Positions 11,233 to 22,526 of a stretch of 64,000 bases of DNA are shown here, one piece after another (position 1 is the first letter of the stretch; each line of letters opens with the position of its first letter). This DNA comes from Agapanthus africanus (taxonomy: Eukaryota > Streptophyta > Magnoliopsida > Asparagales > Amaryllidaceae). The notes beneath the pieces were generated by a model. It ran no database searches and was not told where the DNA came from. It was given only the letters and a program-made list of their open reading frames with translations. The DNA lies in contig JASDDO010000014.1 of assembly GCA_030015575.1 (NCBI GenBank), forward strand, positions 165,945,911 through 166,009,910, given 5' to 3'. Made by a program: the position numbers and the translations under genes.

Positions 11233-14200
11233 TGTCACGCCCCGCTTCCCAGTGTACGGCGAAGTGGACGCGACGAGGCCCGCTACGTATATACTCAGAA
11301 GTATATACGCTAAGCGTAACTAAGCAATATAAAGTAAATCACAAGAGACGAATAATATAAAAAAATAACAGCAACTTTTATTAATAACATTCTTTTTACA
11401 ATGCAGGAAAAGAAAATACAACTGGAATGAAAAGCAATGCCTAAACAGTGGCATAACAGGAAATGAAATAAACTGTAAAGAACAAGGTACGATTATCTAG
11501 AGCTCTGGGTCTTCCTGGAACTGCTCCAAATCTTCACCGGTGGGCTCAATCTCAGCTTGGTCCAACGCACCTGACGACATTCAAAGAAGAAAGAGATAGA
11601 ATGTCGTCAGCGAACAGGCCGCTCGGTAAGTCCTAAAGATAAGAAGAATGAGAATGACAGAGTAACAGTATTTTCTAAAGTATTATATTGTGAATATTAT
11701 GGAACATTGTGTATCGCTGTTGTTTGTAGCTTGGTACAGAGGGATGCCAGTGTATACGAGGGGGATCTCTATATGCTAGAGATCAGGGCAAAAGAAAAGT
11801 ACAAGGAACCGTTATGCCACGGTACAACAGCAATAGGATTCAGGTTAGGTGTCTTAATCTGACCACCTCGTGCCACCTCTAACACCTTCCGTACCAATCT
11901 ACCCCTTAAACCCCGTAGTGTTTTAACAGTATTGTAGTATTGGAATATGTAAGTTGGATGACTGACCAAAACCATGATATCAGTAAACATGTTGCAACTG
12001 TATAATCAGGTAAATGGAATATCAGGATAATGGATGAATATCCATGGTTTGATTCAGTCAAAAAGGATATATTGTTAACTGGATTCAGGGTTTCATGTAT
12101 TCAAAGTGTGTTGGAATATAAAAGAATATAGATTGACTTGAATCATATTCAAGTCAGAAATAGTCAGTCTCTAACCCGAGTCAGACTAAAAGAAGATAAT
12201 TTGAAGTTCAATATTAGCTAGGGGCCTTATTGTAATTTGTAAAACTTGAGGGGGTTTTATGTAAAAAGTACTTTTGTATATTTTTTCAAAATACACCTCA
12301 AGCGTTTATTATTCGTCTTTATTGTTGTAATGAATGTGAATTTTATTTGTGTTATTCTAGTGAATATATCCTAATAAAAGTATTAATTATTTTATCTGAA
12401 GTTCATGGTATTTTAGTGTAACTTTTAATCTTGTAATTTTTTAGAAAAAATGTGGAAACTTTATATTAGGATAAAAAAGGTGTTAAAATGATAATTATAT
12501 ATATTAACACATGAATAATTTTTAAATGAATATTTTATTTTCAAAAATCTCATTTTCCTTAAATATCGTATTTTAAACCTTCCGAGACCGAATGCTCCTT
12601 GCGGAGGTCTGAATCTCGCACTACTAGCCTGCGGGTGCACGATGAACCGTACTATCCCTAACAGGTTCCCCAAAAGTGGGTTGTAGCGGCACTTTGCTTA
12701 GGTTTTATAAACACTTCTCATTTAGGAAAACGGTTTTATAAATATAAGATATTTATTTGCAAAAGAGTTTAGTTTTCCGTATTTTAGTTGTTAGGGTTGC
12801 CTAAGCCAACTAGCCTACTTCTAAGGTCTAAACGATGAGTCATTAGAAGCCTCAAATCGCCTCTTCACAGTCAATTGCGGCCAGGTAAGTGCCAGGTAAG
12901 TGGGAAGGAACCACAGTCGTGGGCCTAATTAAAAACCACTAGCCTTAGACACACTTGCCTAGGCACCACAAGACAGTTTAGATAAACGATCGATATCCAT
13001 GACCAATCGTGCTTTCCTTTTATTAAAAGATTTTATTTAGAAAAGTTTACAATTTAATGCTTTCAATAAAGATTCTAAAGATTAGGGTATTTTAGTGAAA
13101 AGTCCTGTAATTTCGTATTCTGTGATTTGATATTTATCAATTAAGGTTATATTGAGTGTGTGTAGAGGTAGGTCATTACCTCGTGATTTATTTTAGGTTT
13201 TGGTGAAGTTTAAAGGTAAAACATGCTATGTTAAACTTAAAGGTATTATAGCGCAAGAATACGGTATTCGAAAACGTTATCATTTTATGTGTGAAATTTC
13301 ATTCAAATTAAGTTCTACAAGTTTTGTGATCAAGATAAACATATTTAGGAGTGAGGTAATTGATTAAACTAAGAAAAATGAAGTTCATGGTATTTTTATG
13401 AAAAGAATACGGTTTTACAAAGAAGCTATCATTTCATGTGAAAAAGTTTGATTAAATTGGTTTATGGGTGATTAATAGTCAACATGAATATGGGTAGATA
13501 ATATGTATTTGGTGACAAGTGGAAATTTATAGAAAAACCGAATCGGAAATCGGTTTGTCCGATTTCCGTCGGGTTCCAAAAAGTCGTATTTTTACATTCA
13601 TAGAAAAGAGAGATAGAAGAGGTGGGACTTACGGTTTGGACAAGCTAATGAAGCTAATGGATGTGGTGGTTGCCGATTCGTCGAAAGCGTCGCGAAGGTT
13701 CTGATCCGGTCGCCGGAATCCGTCGTCGATTTCGGCAGCGCTTCGCTTCTTGCTCTTCGTACCGAGTTCTCGAGAATTTGAGAGAGTAGACTTAGAGTGG
13801 TGAGGTGAAATGGTAGAGGGTAGGGGTCTTTATATAGGTCTAGGCTAGGGTTAGGGTTAGGATAAAAAATATTAAAAGAAAATATAAAAAAACATTAAAA
13901 ATTCATTAAAAATTATTAAACCTAGGAGTAAAAGGGATTTATTGGCCAAATCAAAACCGATCAAGGTATAATAAGTGTGCAAGAGGGTTGACCAAGTCAA
14001 GAGCCAACTTTTCTCAGTTGGTGACTCGGCCGTCCGGCCAAGTCCGGCCGGATCGGCCGGACCGAGTCGGCCGATTCGCCGGCCGGCGGCGCCGAGTCGG
14101 GCCGAGTCAGGCTTCCAGTGGCTGGGGATTTTCTGGGGGTACAATTTGGTATATTTACTTTTTGTTGTCCAGTACATATTTTGGGAGTTATGGCATTTTT

Positions 14201-14575
14201 ACCGTTGACTTCCAAAAAAAAATTAAAACAAAATAAATACAAAAATAATGTGGGGCATGGGATTTGAACTCCGGTGGCTTGGTTCAGCAGTGCAAGGTAT
14301 TACCAATGAGCTACAAGCTCCTTCTTGTAATTATTGTGGTTTTTAATTACTTAAACTGATAGCAGCAAGAATAAATACTCCTAGTATACATTAAATTTAA
14401 AGTAATTTCTTGTACACTAAAAATGGAGTTATTTCATTCTTGTAGCTTGTAATTAAAAAAAAAATAATTACCTAAATCTTATGCTCAGGCTAAAATACCC
14501 CTTTGTGGATTTTAAAAATATTTTGAAAAAAAATTTGTATAGGAAAAAGTGTATAAGAAAATTAGGGTTGTTACA
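11233..14575 (-). repeat. E LTR3 (3343 bp), the 5' LTR
   Basis: In transcription order this is the first LTR. TATA CTATATAAAG is at 13828-13837 with AACCCTA repeats upstream and a GC-rich block (about 14020-14110). Just inside the internal region the minus strand reads TGACA|GGTTTTGTTGG, so no standard TGG-type primer site directly follows the LTR. Right TSD AGCCC is at 14576-14580. Confidence 0.9.
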
Positions 14576-16504
14576 AGCCCTTAGGATGTGTACTTGACTA
14601 CCTGGACTATGATGCGGATCATACTAGTGGGGACATGGTAGTCCATAAGTACATCCTTCAAGGTCCCTAGTCATGGGTGTATCGAGACGGGGCATCGATA
14701 TACCAGTGTAGACTAGCGTATACGCTTCTCGACCCATGAGATGGGCGATGGATGATCCCATATCCATTGGTGTTTGACATCAGAGATGGTATACGGGTGC
14801 TCAGTGGAGACTGGGTACACTGGACGGACTCGCCGAGAACTCCCAGATGGTATTATACCTCATGTCAGATGGCAGTTCTCAGGTGGCACTTGTGCAGATT
14901 AGTCTGTAGACCCGAGATCGTCATAGAGTCTTGTGTGATTCCCACTGTGCTTTGATTTCCACCTTATCACGTCCATGAGGGCGTGCAAAACGGTGGTTTT
15001 TGGGTACAGTCCCGAGTCACATGGAGGCAATGAGCGATAGGAGGGGTTTCGTCTCTCCCGGTATTGGGGGTTGATGTTGCACTGTGCTCGATTGGCCGTA
15101 ACAGGGAAGTCCCTGACCATGGCTGATTCAGAGATTTGCTGGTAAGTGTTACCAGTAGTTTCTCGACCCGTTATGAGCCTCACATCGGCACGACTTATCG
15201 GTTATTGGGGTCTGACGTTTACCACCCCTAGACTTGATATGCGACATATCAGACGAGGAGACCGGACTGTACGGGAAGTGTTGCCGGTTGGCTCGACGGG
15301 AGTTGTAGCAGGTTCGCTTGTTCTCTTCTGATCGCTCAATACCCGGGTGGCCGTTACGTTTAGCTGACCGCTTGCGGCTTGAGGGTGCTTGATATGATCA
15401 TCACCCACTGCCGGCGTATTGACGAGTCTCAGAGTCCCACAATGGAGTTTCCTAGTCCAAGCGAAACGTTGTGGTGCGCGTATGCGATAGGCGCATGGAC
15501 CCGATTAAAATGCGCGTATAGGATACCGTATATTGGTCGGGCGGCTTGCTTTTGGTAGGGGTCATATGTGATATGGCCGGATTGATAAATCAAGTGTTGA
15601 TTTATCATTTAACCATTAGCTTCGCACTTGAAATCCTTTCTTGAGTATGATGGATGTATGCATGCATGTATAGTTTCTTTATTGATTCATGCACATATGG
15701 ATGTATATATACACATACATACATACATACATACATCCTTCATGGTTGTATATACATGAAAATGGTGGCAATATAAGACTCACACCATGGTTTTATTTAT
15801 GGATTAAATTGCATTTGATTTAAAACAAAAAGGGAAAAAGCAAAGTGGTCATTATTGATTTGTTTCTACACTCTTCTCTTGACCTAACCATTCTCACCCA
15901 CCATTTGACCATGGGTTACTTTTCCTTTTGTGTTTTTAACTCAAGTTCAATAATATCCTAACCATGGTTTGATATGAGAAGAGGAAAATATATATTGATA
16001 TATTTTTCTATTTCTTTTAAGAGTTGAACTTATCATCTTCTCATATTGCCATCATCTTCTTCTTCCTCTCTCATTTTGCTCTCTAGTTCTTTGAAGTGAG
16101 CAATATACTCATCAAGATTGGATTTTGAAGTGAGAAAGAGAACCACAACACCATTCTACACAAGTCTAGCCCACTTGTTTAGAGTGTTAGCTTGATTTCA
16201 TTCACTTGATCGGATAAAGTTGCAAGCTTGGACAAAGCGGACTCCGGGTGGATCATCGGTGACCTCGAGGAGTTCAAGTGGAGATTTTTCAAACCCCAAG
16301 TAGCCAAGGAGTCTAGCGTAGGGAGCTACAAAGGTTGTACTCTCTAAACCCTAGCATTTCTTTCATATGATGATGTGAAAATTTTGAAACCCTAATTGAT
16401 TCTAGGAACGATTCTTTGTTCGTTAACTTAGCACCCTAAAGACTCCACTTTTGGTTCATGTGATGCTTCCAAACCCTTCATGTGGTGCTAGGCTAACCTT
16501 TCAT

Positions 16505-16516
16505 TGGTATCAGAGC
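16505..16516 (+). promoter_or_regulatory. D primer-binding site (initiator Met tRNA)
   Basis: TGGTATCAGAGC one base after the 5' LTR. It is the classic plant site complementary to the 3' end of initiator tRNA-Met and fixes the LTR end at 16503. Confidence 0.93.
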
Positions 16517-16703
16517 CGACCTAGAACATTAGGCGACACTTTAACGAAGTTAAAACTCCGATCGAGCCGAAAATACGGTTTTTTGAGTGCTCTCTGGACA
16601 TTTTTTAAAAACTGCTGTTTTTCAGAATTAAAAATATGTAAAAAATTCAGCAGGAAAATATAAGAATTACGGTATAAAATTTTTTCAATGAACAGTTAAT
16701 CTT

Positions 16704-16749
16704 GCCGCGGAAACGCGGCCTAAGCTTGCTTAGGCCGCAGTTCCGCGGC
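16704..16749 (+). other. Strong GC hairpin in D leader
   Basis: Two paired blocks: GCCGCGGAA (16704-16712) with TTCCGCGGC (16741-16749), and GCGGCCTAAGC (16715-16725) with GCTTAGGCCGC (16728-16738). They are separated by a 2x2 internal loop and closed by a 2-nt loop. It lies 190 nt after the primer site, where packaging or dimerisation signals are expected (inference). Confidence 0.85.
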
Positions 16750-19239
16750 CGTACATATCATTCACTGAATAATTTTTTTTACAGTAATGCTGGATTCTGC
16801 TTGTATATTTTTTAGGATATTTTTAATCTAAATTTAGTGCTGAAAATTCTGGAGATGGTTTTGGACTCGACAGTTCGATCGGAATTTTGATTTCGTGGCT
16901 TTTCCGGGTAAATCTAGAAAGTATTGAAGTGTTTGAACGAGTATCATTTGCTCACTTTTCACGGGGTTTAAATATTTTGGAGATACGTGCAAGTTTTGTG
17001 GTGGTCCCTCTAGAAGACAACAAACCTTAACTCGATTATGTGACCGTCTTGAACTGCCCTTTGAACTTAGGGTTTGGGGTAGTACGGCGTGCCATATGTG
17101 AGGCGTTGGCTTGACCCTTCTACGGCTGGACCGCTACTACTGTGTCACACTCCGGTTTTTGAACTCCGCTCAAGTGTTGAGCTTTAGTGAATCTTGGGTA
17201 TTTGATCGTTCGTTCGAAAACTTTAATACCGTCTATTTATCTGGAATGTGATGCAATATGTGGAATTCATATAGTTGGACATGAAATACGAAGTATGTGA
17301 TATTTCGCATTTACGATGTCTAAAGAGAATGTGGATTCCAAATATTGCAGTTTTACACTTTCTTTTCTGTGACCGTAAGTGTAGTATGTCGATATCGCCG
17401 GTTTCGTTGCTATACATCAACGACAATTGGGGTATGCATACTTACTTACGTTGATGATATGTGATATTATGTGTTGCTGAGATATGATGTGCAGGATTGT
17501 CGCAATTGAATAGCCGAGGGGTTTTATGTGAGATGAGAGTTTTATATTTTCATTCATGTAAATTTAAATGTAATGTAATATTCTTTTATTTGGGGCACTT
17601 CCGGGTTGAGGTCAATGCCACACGTGTTGTATATTATTTACTTTTCCGCATTAGGATGGACCCAAGGAGGGGAGCACAGGTGACCGGGTTCTGGGGTTCA
17701 GTGGGAGGCCATCTCGAGGAGTCGAGACCGGGTCTCCTAAACTCCAGAATTGGTAGGGTCGCTTGCCGCTCTCGTAGGGGTCCAGGGTGTGGGCTTGGCT
17801 ATTCATTGCGACTGTGGAATCCGTATTTTCTATTGTTGGCTAAATACTAAATACGGACGTCCTAGTATATCCCACATTATATCTATATTTCTGCTGCGAT
17901 ATCTATGATGTGATCATTAGATATGTTCTGTGATGGATACAGTATATAGTATATATGATATATTATATAGGCGTTACTTATGTTTTACACCCGCGCTAGC
18001 ACTGCCCTGCTCTGCCATTAGTTACCTAACCTAACGGTGCACGAGGGGATATCGAGGTGAATGCGGATGGCATAAGTGTACGTCGTATTTATCTGTGATG
18101 TTTAAGTGACTTAAATGATGGGACTTCATTAATGTGATTAATGAAAGAAAAGAAACCTAAAAGATATTGTAGAATCAAATTTTAAAATAAAAGGGTAGCT
18201 ACAGTTTTGCTTTGTATAGCGGTATATATGATATACCCTGCACCTTATTCGATGAGGAAAGAGCCGAGATCCCTTCACCGGGAGTGACCTCTTTAGCGAA
18301 ACTGGCAGATGCTACAACACTCAGTTTGCTTTTGATTTCTTTTGGAGTTTTTCTTTGCACAGTGATATATATGATATATCCCGCACCTTATTCGATGAGG
18401 AAAGAGCCGAGATCCCTTCACCGGGAGTGACCTCTTTAGCAAAACTAATAAAAGCCTCAAAATCACTTCATTTCAAAATTCACTAGATTCTGCAACGATA
18501 TCAAGTTCATTACGCTCATGGTTTTTCTGAAAAACCTGCGTAGCCCTCCGTCATTTGAGATAAGTACTACTTAGTATTCATGTTGCGGTAGTTTGGCCTC
18601 CGTCAAGGCGTAGTGTATGGTAGCTAACTAGTGCTTATCTGCTAGCATATGATGCGATTGGATTAGGGTATTCGTACGGCGTAGTTTGGCCTCCGTCAAG
18701 GGTCGTACGGGTGGGTTTAATTCAATCAAGAAATGACGGGTTGAACTTGACTAGCGCCCTGTGGGTAGTTTGGCCTCCGTCGAGGTCATGGGACGCTAGG
18801 GGCAAAAGCATTATCGGGAATTTCAAGTGTTGAAATTTGCAATGAGATTGCATACCTTCTATGAGATAGTTGGATCCCGATACCCACTGCGAGTAAGAGT
18901 TACTCCTGGAAGAGTTTTACACATTACAATTAGCCGATCAAGTAGGTGTCTAGAAAGGTGTCAACGGGGTTACGCCTCTGGGAAAACGAGGTTTACTTTA
19001 ATTAGGTCCGTGCGAAAGCACGGGGAACCTCCCTCAAAGTACCGACACTGGCCTGGCTGAAAGATCGGCAAAGTTGTAGGGTGTAATTAATCCCGGCTAA
19101 TCTTTCCTTTTAGGGTTTGAAGGAAGATTTGATAAAAACCAGTGGGAGCCATCCTGATTAGATAAGATAATAACCAATCTGATCTTGCAAGAGCATACGC
19201 TAAAGTGTTTTCTTCTCTCTCTCTCTCCAGGTAGCGACC
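16750..19239 (+). other. D region between leader and pol: no gag found
   Basis: 2.5 kb where a copia gag should be. No reading frame above ~117 codons has a gag-like or CCHC feature. It holds a direct repeat of about 85 bp (around 18222-18307 and 18364-18450, both with GATATA, a Glu-Pro-Arg-like GAGCCGAGATCC and CTTCACCGGGAG). It also has three copies of TAGTTTGGCCTCCGTCAAGG-type sequence near 18589, 18683 and 18766. It ends in a pyrimidine-rich tract and CAG (19211-19230) just before the pol ATG. Confidence 0.7.
19211..19230 (+). promoter_or_regulatory. 3' splice-site-like tract before D pol
   Basis: A CT-dinucleotide run ending in CCAG|GTAG, 10 nt before the pol ATG at 19240. This is a near-ideal plant acceptor. 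It suggests that pol is translated from a spliced subgenomic RNA, as reported for some plant copia elements; no partner donor has been proven here. Confidence 0.45.
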
Positions 19240-22200
19240 ATGTCATGCCTTAATCAAGATAATAATATGGATGTATTGACCGAACCCGCATGTTATACTG
19301 TGCAGGGGAACGTTGAACCCGTTCTATCTTATAAGTGTTATAAGACTGAACAGGAAACAGGAGAATATCTGGATTCCTACGCCGCCCAAACGGAGAACAT
19401 GCATGTTGATGCACCTTCTTCGGGTGTGTTTGTCATTGAGAACTGTTTTTTAGTTCACCCTACGTCCTGGGTATTAGATACCGGATCAGGATCCCACGTA
19501 TGTAAACAGTTACATGGGCTACGGAAAGGTAGAGAACTGGGAAAAGGTGATCATTCCGTTCAAGTAGGGAATGGTGCAATTATTGCAGCCAAAGCAGTTG
19601 GCGAATATCACCTAGTATTACCAAGTAGTGATACTCTGATTCTAAATGAGTGCTATTATATACCGAACATGATGTGCAACATTATATCAGTTTCTTTATT
19701 AAGTAAAGAAGGATATAATTTTGTAGTAAAGGATAATGTTATGAACATATTCCTAGATCAAAAGTTGATTGCATCAGGCTCGTTACATAATGGCATATTC
19801 ATTCTAAATCAAAATACAGTCCTCAATATACAAAACACAAACAAGAGGAAAAGTTCAGAAATGAACGAATCCTTCTTGTGGCATTGTAGACTTGGTCATA
19901 TCAATGCGACACGACTGACTAAGTTACATAAAGATGGGTATTTGAATTCGTTCAAATTATCATCTTATGATACTTGCCATTCATGTCTCAAAGGCAAGAT
20001 GACCAAAACTTCGTTTACGGGGCACGGAGAAAGAGTTACGGAACTCTTGGGACTGGTGCATAGCGATGTATGCGGTCCCATGTCTACACATGCCAGGGAT
20101 GGTTCTTCCTACTTCATTACATTCACTGACGATCTCTCAAGATTCGGATATGTGTTCCTAATGAAACACAAGTCTGAAGCTTTTGAGAAATTCAGAGAAT
20201 ATAAAAACGAAGTAGAGAACCAAACGGGCAAAAGTATTAAGATCCTTCGATCTGATCGAGGAGGAGAATACTTAAGCAATGAATTCAGAGATTATCTAAA
20301 AGAGAATGGGATTCTCTCTCAGCTTACTCCTCCTTATACACCACAGCACAACGGTGTATCGGAGCGGAGAAATCGCACCCTATTAGATATGGTGCGCTCT
20401 ATGATGAGTGCAGCTGAGTTACCTATTTCCTTCTGGGGATATGCACTGGAGACAGCTGCATACCTATTGAATAGAGTTCCAACCAAATCAGTGCCTACCA
20501 CTCCATATGAGATATGGAATGGTAAGAGACCATGTCTTAATTTTATTCAGATATGGGGTTGTCCGGCCTATGTTAAAACACAAAATCCAGACAAGCTCGA
20601 GGCAAGGTCTGTTCTATGTAAGTTTATTGGATATCCCAAACATTCGCGAGGGTATATCTTCTACCACTCCAAGGAACAAAAAGTGTTTGTTTCTCGACAT
20701 GCCACTTTCTTAGAAAAGGGTTTTCTTATGAAACAGACAAGTGGCATTGAGGTAGAACTGGAAGAGGTTCCAGCGACACAAACTATAACAGAAGACTTGG
20801 TAGAACCAGAGGATTCAGTAGTACCCGACGAACCCCAGCCTCTCCGCCGATCTAGTAGGGTTTCTCGTCCACCTGAGAGATACTACGGTTTTCTCATTGA
20901 CGGTGGGAGCGAGGATTGCATCATGGAGGATGATGACCCAACTAGTTTCGAGCAGGCCATCACGAGTAGAGACTCAGTGAGATGGCTGGATGCAATGCGG
21001 TCCGAGATGGAATCCATATACACCAACAAAGTGTGGACTTTGGAAAATGCTCCTGAAGGGGTAAAACCCATTGGGAGCAAGTGGATCTTCAAGAAAAAAC
21101 TTGGTGTAGATGGGAAAGTGGAGACTTTCAAAGCTAGACTTGTAGCAAAGGGTTTTCGTCAAAGACCAGGTGTGGACTATGACGAGACCTTTTCTCCAGT
21201 GGCTATGCTTAAATCCATCCGGATCATGCTTGCCATCGCTGCATATCATGATTACGAAATCTGGCAAATGGATGTAAAGACCGCCTTTCTAAACGGTGAT
21301 TTAGAAGAGTGCGTGTACATGACTCAGCCAGAGGGCTTCGTAGATAGTGGGAGCAGCGGGAAGGTATGCAAGCTGCTTAAATCCATTTATGGGTTAAAGC
21401 AAGCATCGCGGAGCTGGAACATCTGCTTTGACATTGTTATCAAAGAGTTTGATTTCGTCAAAAACGTAGATGAACCTTGTATTTACAAAAAGGCGGCAGA
21501 GAGTAAGGTTGTCTTCCTCGTATTGTACATGGACGACATACTCTTGATAGGAAATGACATTCCTATGCTGCAATCGGTCAAGCTCTTCTTATCACAAAGA
21601 TTCTCAATGAAAGATCTTGGTGATGCCTCCTGCATATTGGGAATTAGGATCTATAGAGATAGATCCAAACGGATATTGGGATTGTCCCAATCCAGGTACA
21701 TTGACACCATACTAAAGAGGTTTAGTATGGAAGAATCCAAGCGTGGGAATTTGCCCACGATTTCTGGAGTCACTCTCTCCAAAGAGATGTCTCCTAAGAC
21801 TGATTTGGAGAGAGCTCGCATGCAAGGGATACCCTATGCTTCGGCTGTAGGCTCTATCATGTACGCGATGCTATGTACCAGACCCGATGTAGCATACTCA
21901 CTAAGTGTAGTGAGCAGGTATCAAGCTGATCCTGGAGAGAGTCACTGGACAGCTGTGAAGAGCATTCTCAAGTACTTACGAAGGACTAAAGAGATGCTCT
22001 TGGTGTATGGTAACGGAGAACTCCAAGTGAAGTTCTTTACCGATTCGAGCTTCCAGAGTGATAAGGACGACTCTAAGTCGCAGTCGGGATTTGTCTTTAC
22101 CCTTTACGGAGGGGCGGTTAGCTGGAAGAGTTCCAAGCAGGAAACCGTGGCAGACTCGACGATGGAGGCTGAATACATCGCTGCCAACGATGCTGCCAAA

Positions 22201-22512
22201 GAGGCTGTCTGGATCAAGAAGTTCATTACTGAACTTGGAGTGGTTCCATCCATTGAGCATCCAATATATTTGTATTGCGATAACAATGGAGCGGTGGCTT
22301 TGGCCAAGGAACCAAGATCCCATCAGCGATCCAGGCATATTCTGAGGCGGTATCACCTGATCCGGGAGATAGTTGATCGCCGGGAGATCGAGGTCAGGAG
22401 GGTTGACACGAAGAATAACACAGCGGATCCACTCACGAAGGCCATTCCCCAGACACAGTTTGAGAGACTCTTCGGTATGCTCGGTATGCGATACTACAGC
22501 AGCTGGCCCTAG
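19240..22512 (+). CDS. pol: Copia Pol polyprotein: protease, integrase, RT, RNase H (intact)
   Basis: 1090 residues without a stop. The protease active site is at DTGSGSHV (about residue 80). Integrase has the H-H-C-C zinc region (HCRLGH ... CHSCLKG, about 215-250) and catalytic D, D, E at HSDVCGP, RSDRGGEY and HNGVSERRNRTLLD. RT has QMDVKTAFLNGDLEE and the YMDD box (LYMDDILLIGND, about 765). RNase H runs from FTDSSF through MEAEY and YCDNNGA to the C-terminus. Integrase before RT is the copia order. The ATG at 19240 is the first in frame after the acceptor-like tract. The usual gag with CCHC knuckle is missing upstream, so capsid protein would have to be supplied in trans. Clade is uncertain (Angela/TAR-like long-LTR group is my guess). 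Confidence 0.95.
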   Translation: MSCLNQDNNMDVLTEPACYTVQGNVEPVLSYKCYKTEQETGEYLDSYAAQTENMHVDAPSSGVFVIENCFLVHPTSWVLDTGSGSHVCKQLHGLRKGRELGKGDHSVQVGNGAIIAAKAVGEYHLVLPSSDTLILNECYYIPNMMCNIISVSLLSKEGYNFVVKDNVMNIFLDQKLIASGSLHNGIFILNQNTVLNIQNTNKRKSSEMNESFLWHCRLGHINATRLTKLHKDGYLNSFKLSSYDTCHSCLKGKMTKTSFTGHGERVTELLGLVHSDVCGPMSTHARDGSSYFITFTDDLSRFGYVFLMKHKSEAFEKFREYKNEVENQTGKSIKILRSDRGGEYLSNEFRDYLKENGILSQLTPPYTPQHNGVSERRNRTLLDMVRSMMSAAELPISFWGYALETAAYLLNRVPTKSVPTTPYEIWNGKRPCLNFIQIWGCPAYVKTQNPDKLEARSVLCKFIGYPKHSRGYIFYHSKEQKVFVSRHATFLEKGFLMKQTSGIEVELEEVPATQTITEDLVEPEDSVVPDEPQPLRRSSRVSRPPERYYGFLIDGGSEDCIMEDDDPTSFEQAITSRDSVRWLDAMRSEMESIYTNKVWTLENAPEGVKPIGSKWIFKKKLGVDGKVETFKARLVAKGFRQRPGVDYDETFSPVAMLKSIRIMLAIAAYHDYEIWQMDVKTAFLNGDLEECVYMTQPEGFVDSGSSGKVCKLLKSIYGLKQASRSWNICFDIVIKEFDFVKNVDEPCIYKKAAESKVVFLVLYMDDILLIGNDIPMLQSVKLFLSQRFSMKDLGDASCILGIRIYRDRSKRILGLSQSRYIDTILKRFSMEESKRGNLPTISGVTLSKEMSPKTDLERARMQGIPYASAVGSIMYAMLCTRPDVAYSLSVVSRYQADPGESHWTAVKSILKYLRRTKEMLLVYGNGELQVKFFTDSSFQSDKDDSKSQSGFVFTLYGGAVSWKSSKQETVADSTMEAEYIAANDAAKEAVWIKKFITELGVVPSIEHPIYLYCDNNGAVALAKEPRSHQRSRHILRRYHLIREIVDRREIEVRRVDTKNNTADPLTKAIPQTQFERLFGMLGMRYYSSWP

Positions 22513-22526
22513 TGCAAGTGGGAGAT
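22513..22526 (+). promoter_or_regulatory. D polypurine tract
   Basis: TGCAAGTGGGAGAT between the pol stop and the 3' LTR start. The purine run AAGTGGGAGA is typical of copia plus-strand primers. Confidence 0.8.

Larger units (their letters stand above)
2332..14575 (-). mobile_element. Element E: tandem gag-only Ty3/gypsy retrotransposon (LTR-int-LTR-int-LTR)
   Basis: Three LTRs (2332-4790, 6340-9681, 11233-14575) alternate with two internal regions (4791-6339, 9682-11232). The whole array has one TSD pair, AGCCC. Plus-strand LTR ends are TGTCACGCCCC and GGTTGTTACA. Each 1.55-kb internal region codes only for gag on the minus strand; no protease, RT or integrase is present. Next to the LTR the minus strand reads FEDEIF in one frame, a remnant of the polyprotein tail seen in Tekay-type chromoviruses, with the purine tract AAGGAGGGTAGAA. 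This fits the known class of gag-only (TR-GAG) non-autonomous elements; the lineage is inference. Confidence 0.9.
2148..16503 (+). repeat. D 5' LTR, split by element E
   Basis: The first 184 bp (2148-2331) match 22527-22710 and the remaining 1923 bp (14581-16503) match 22711-24629. Between them lies E with TSD AGCCC at 2327-2331 and 14576-14580. The undisturbed 3' LTR has a single AGCCC at 22706-22710, which confirms the site. An ACAT tetranucleotide run is six units here (15713-15736) and five in the 3' LTR. Confidence 0.93.

Noticed and set aside
20883-22356. Minus-strand frames of 82-126 codons opposite D pol
   Set aside because: They are shadows of the intact pol on the other strand.
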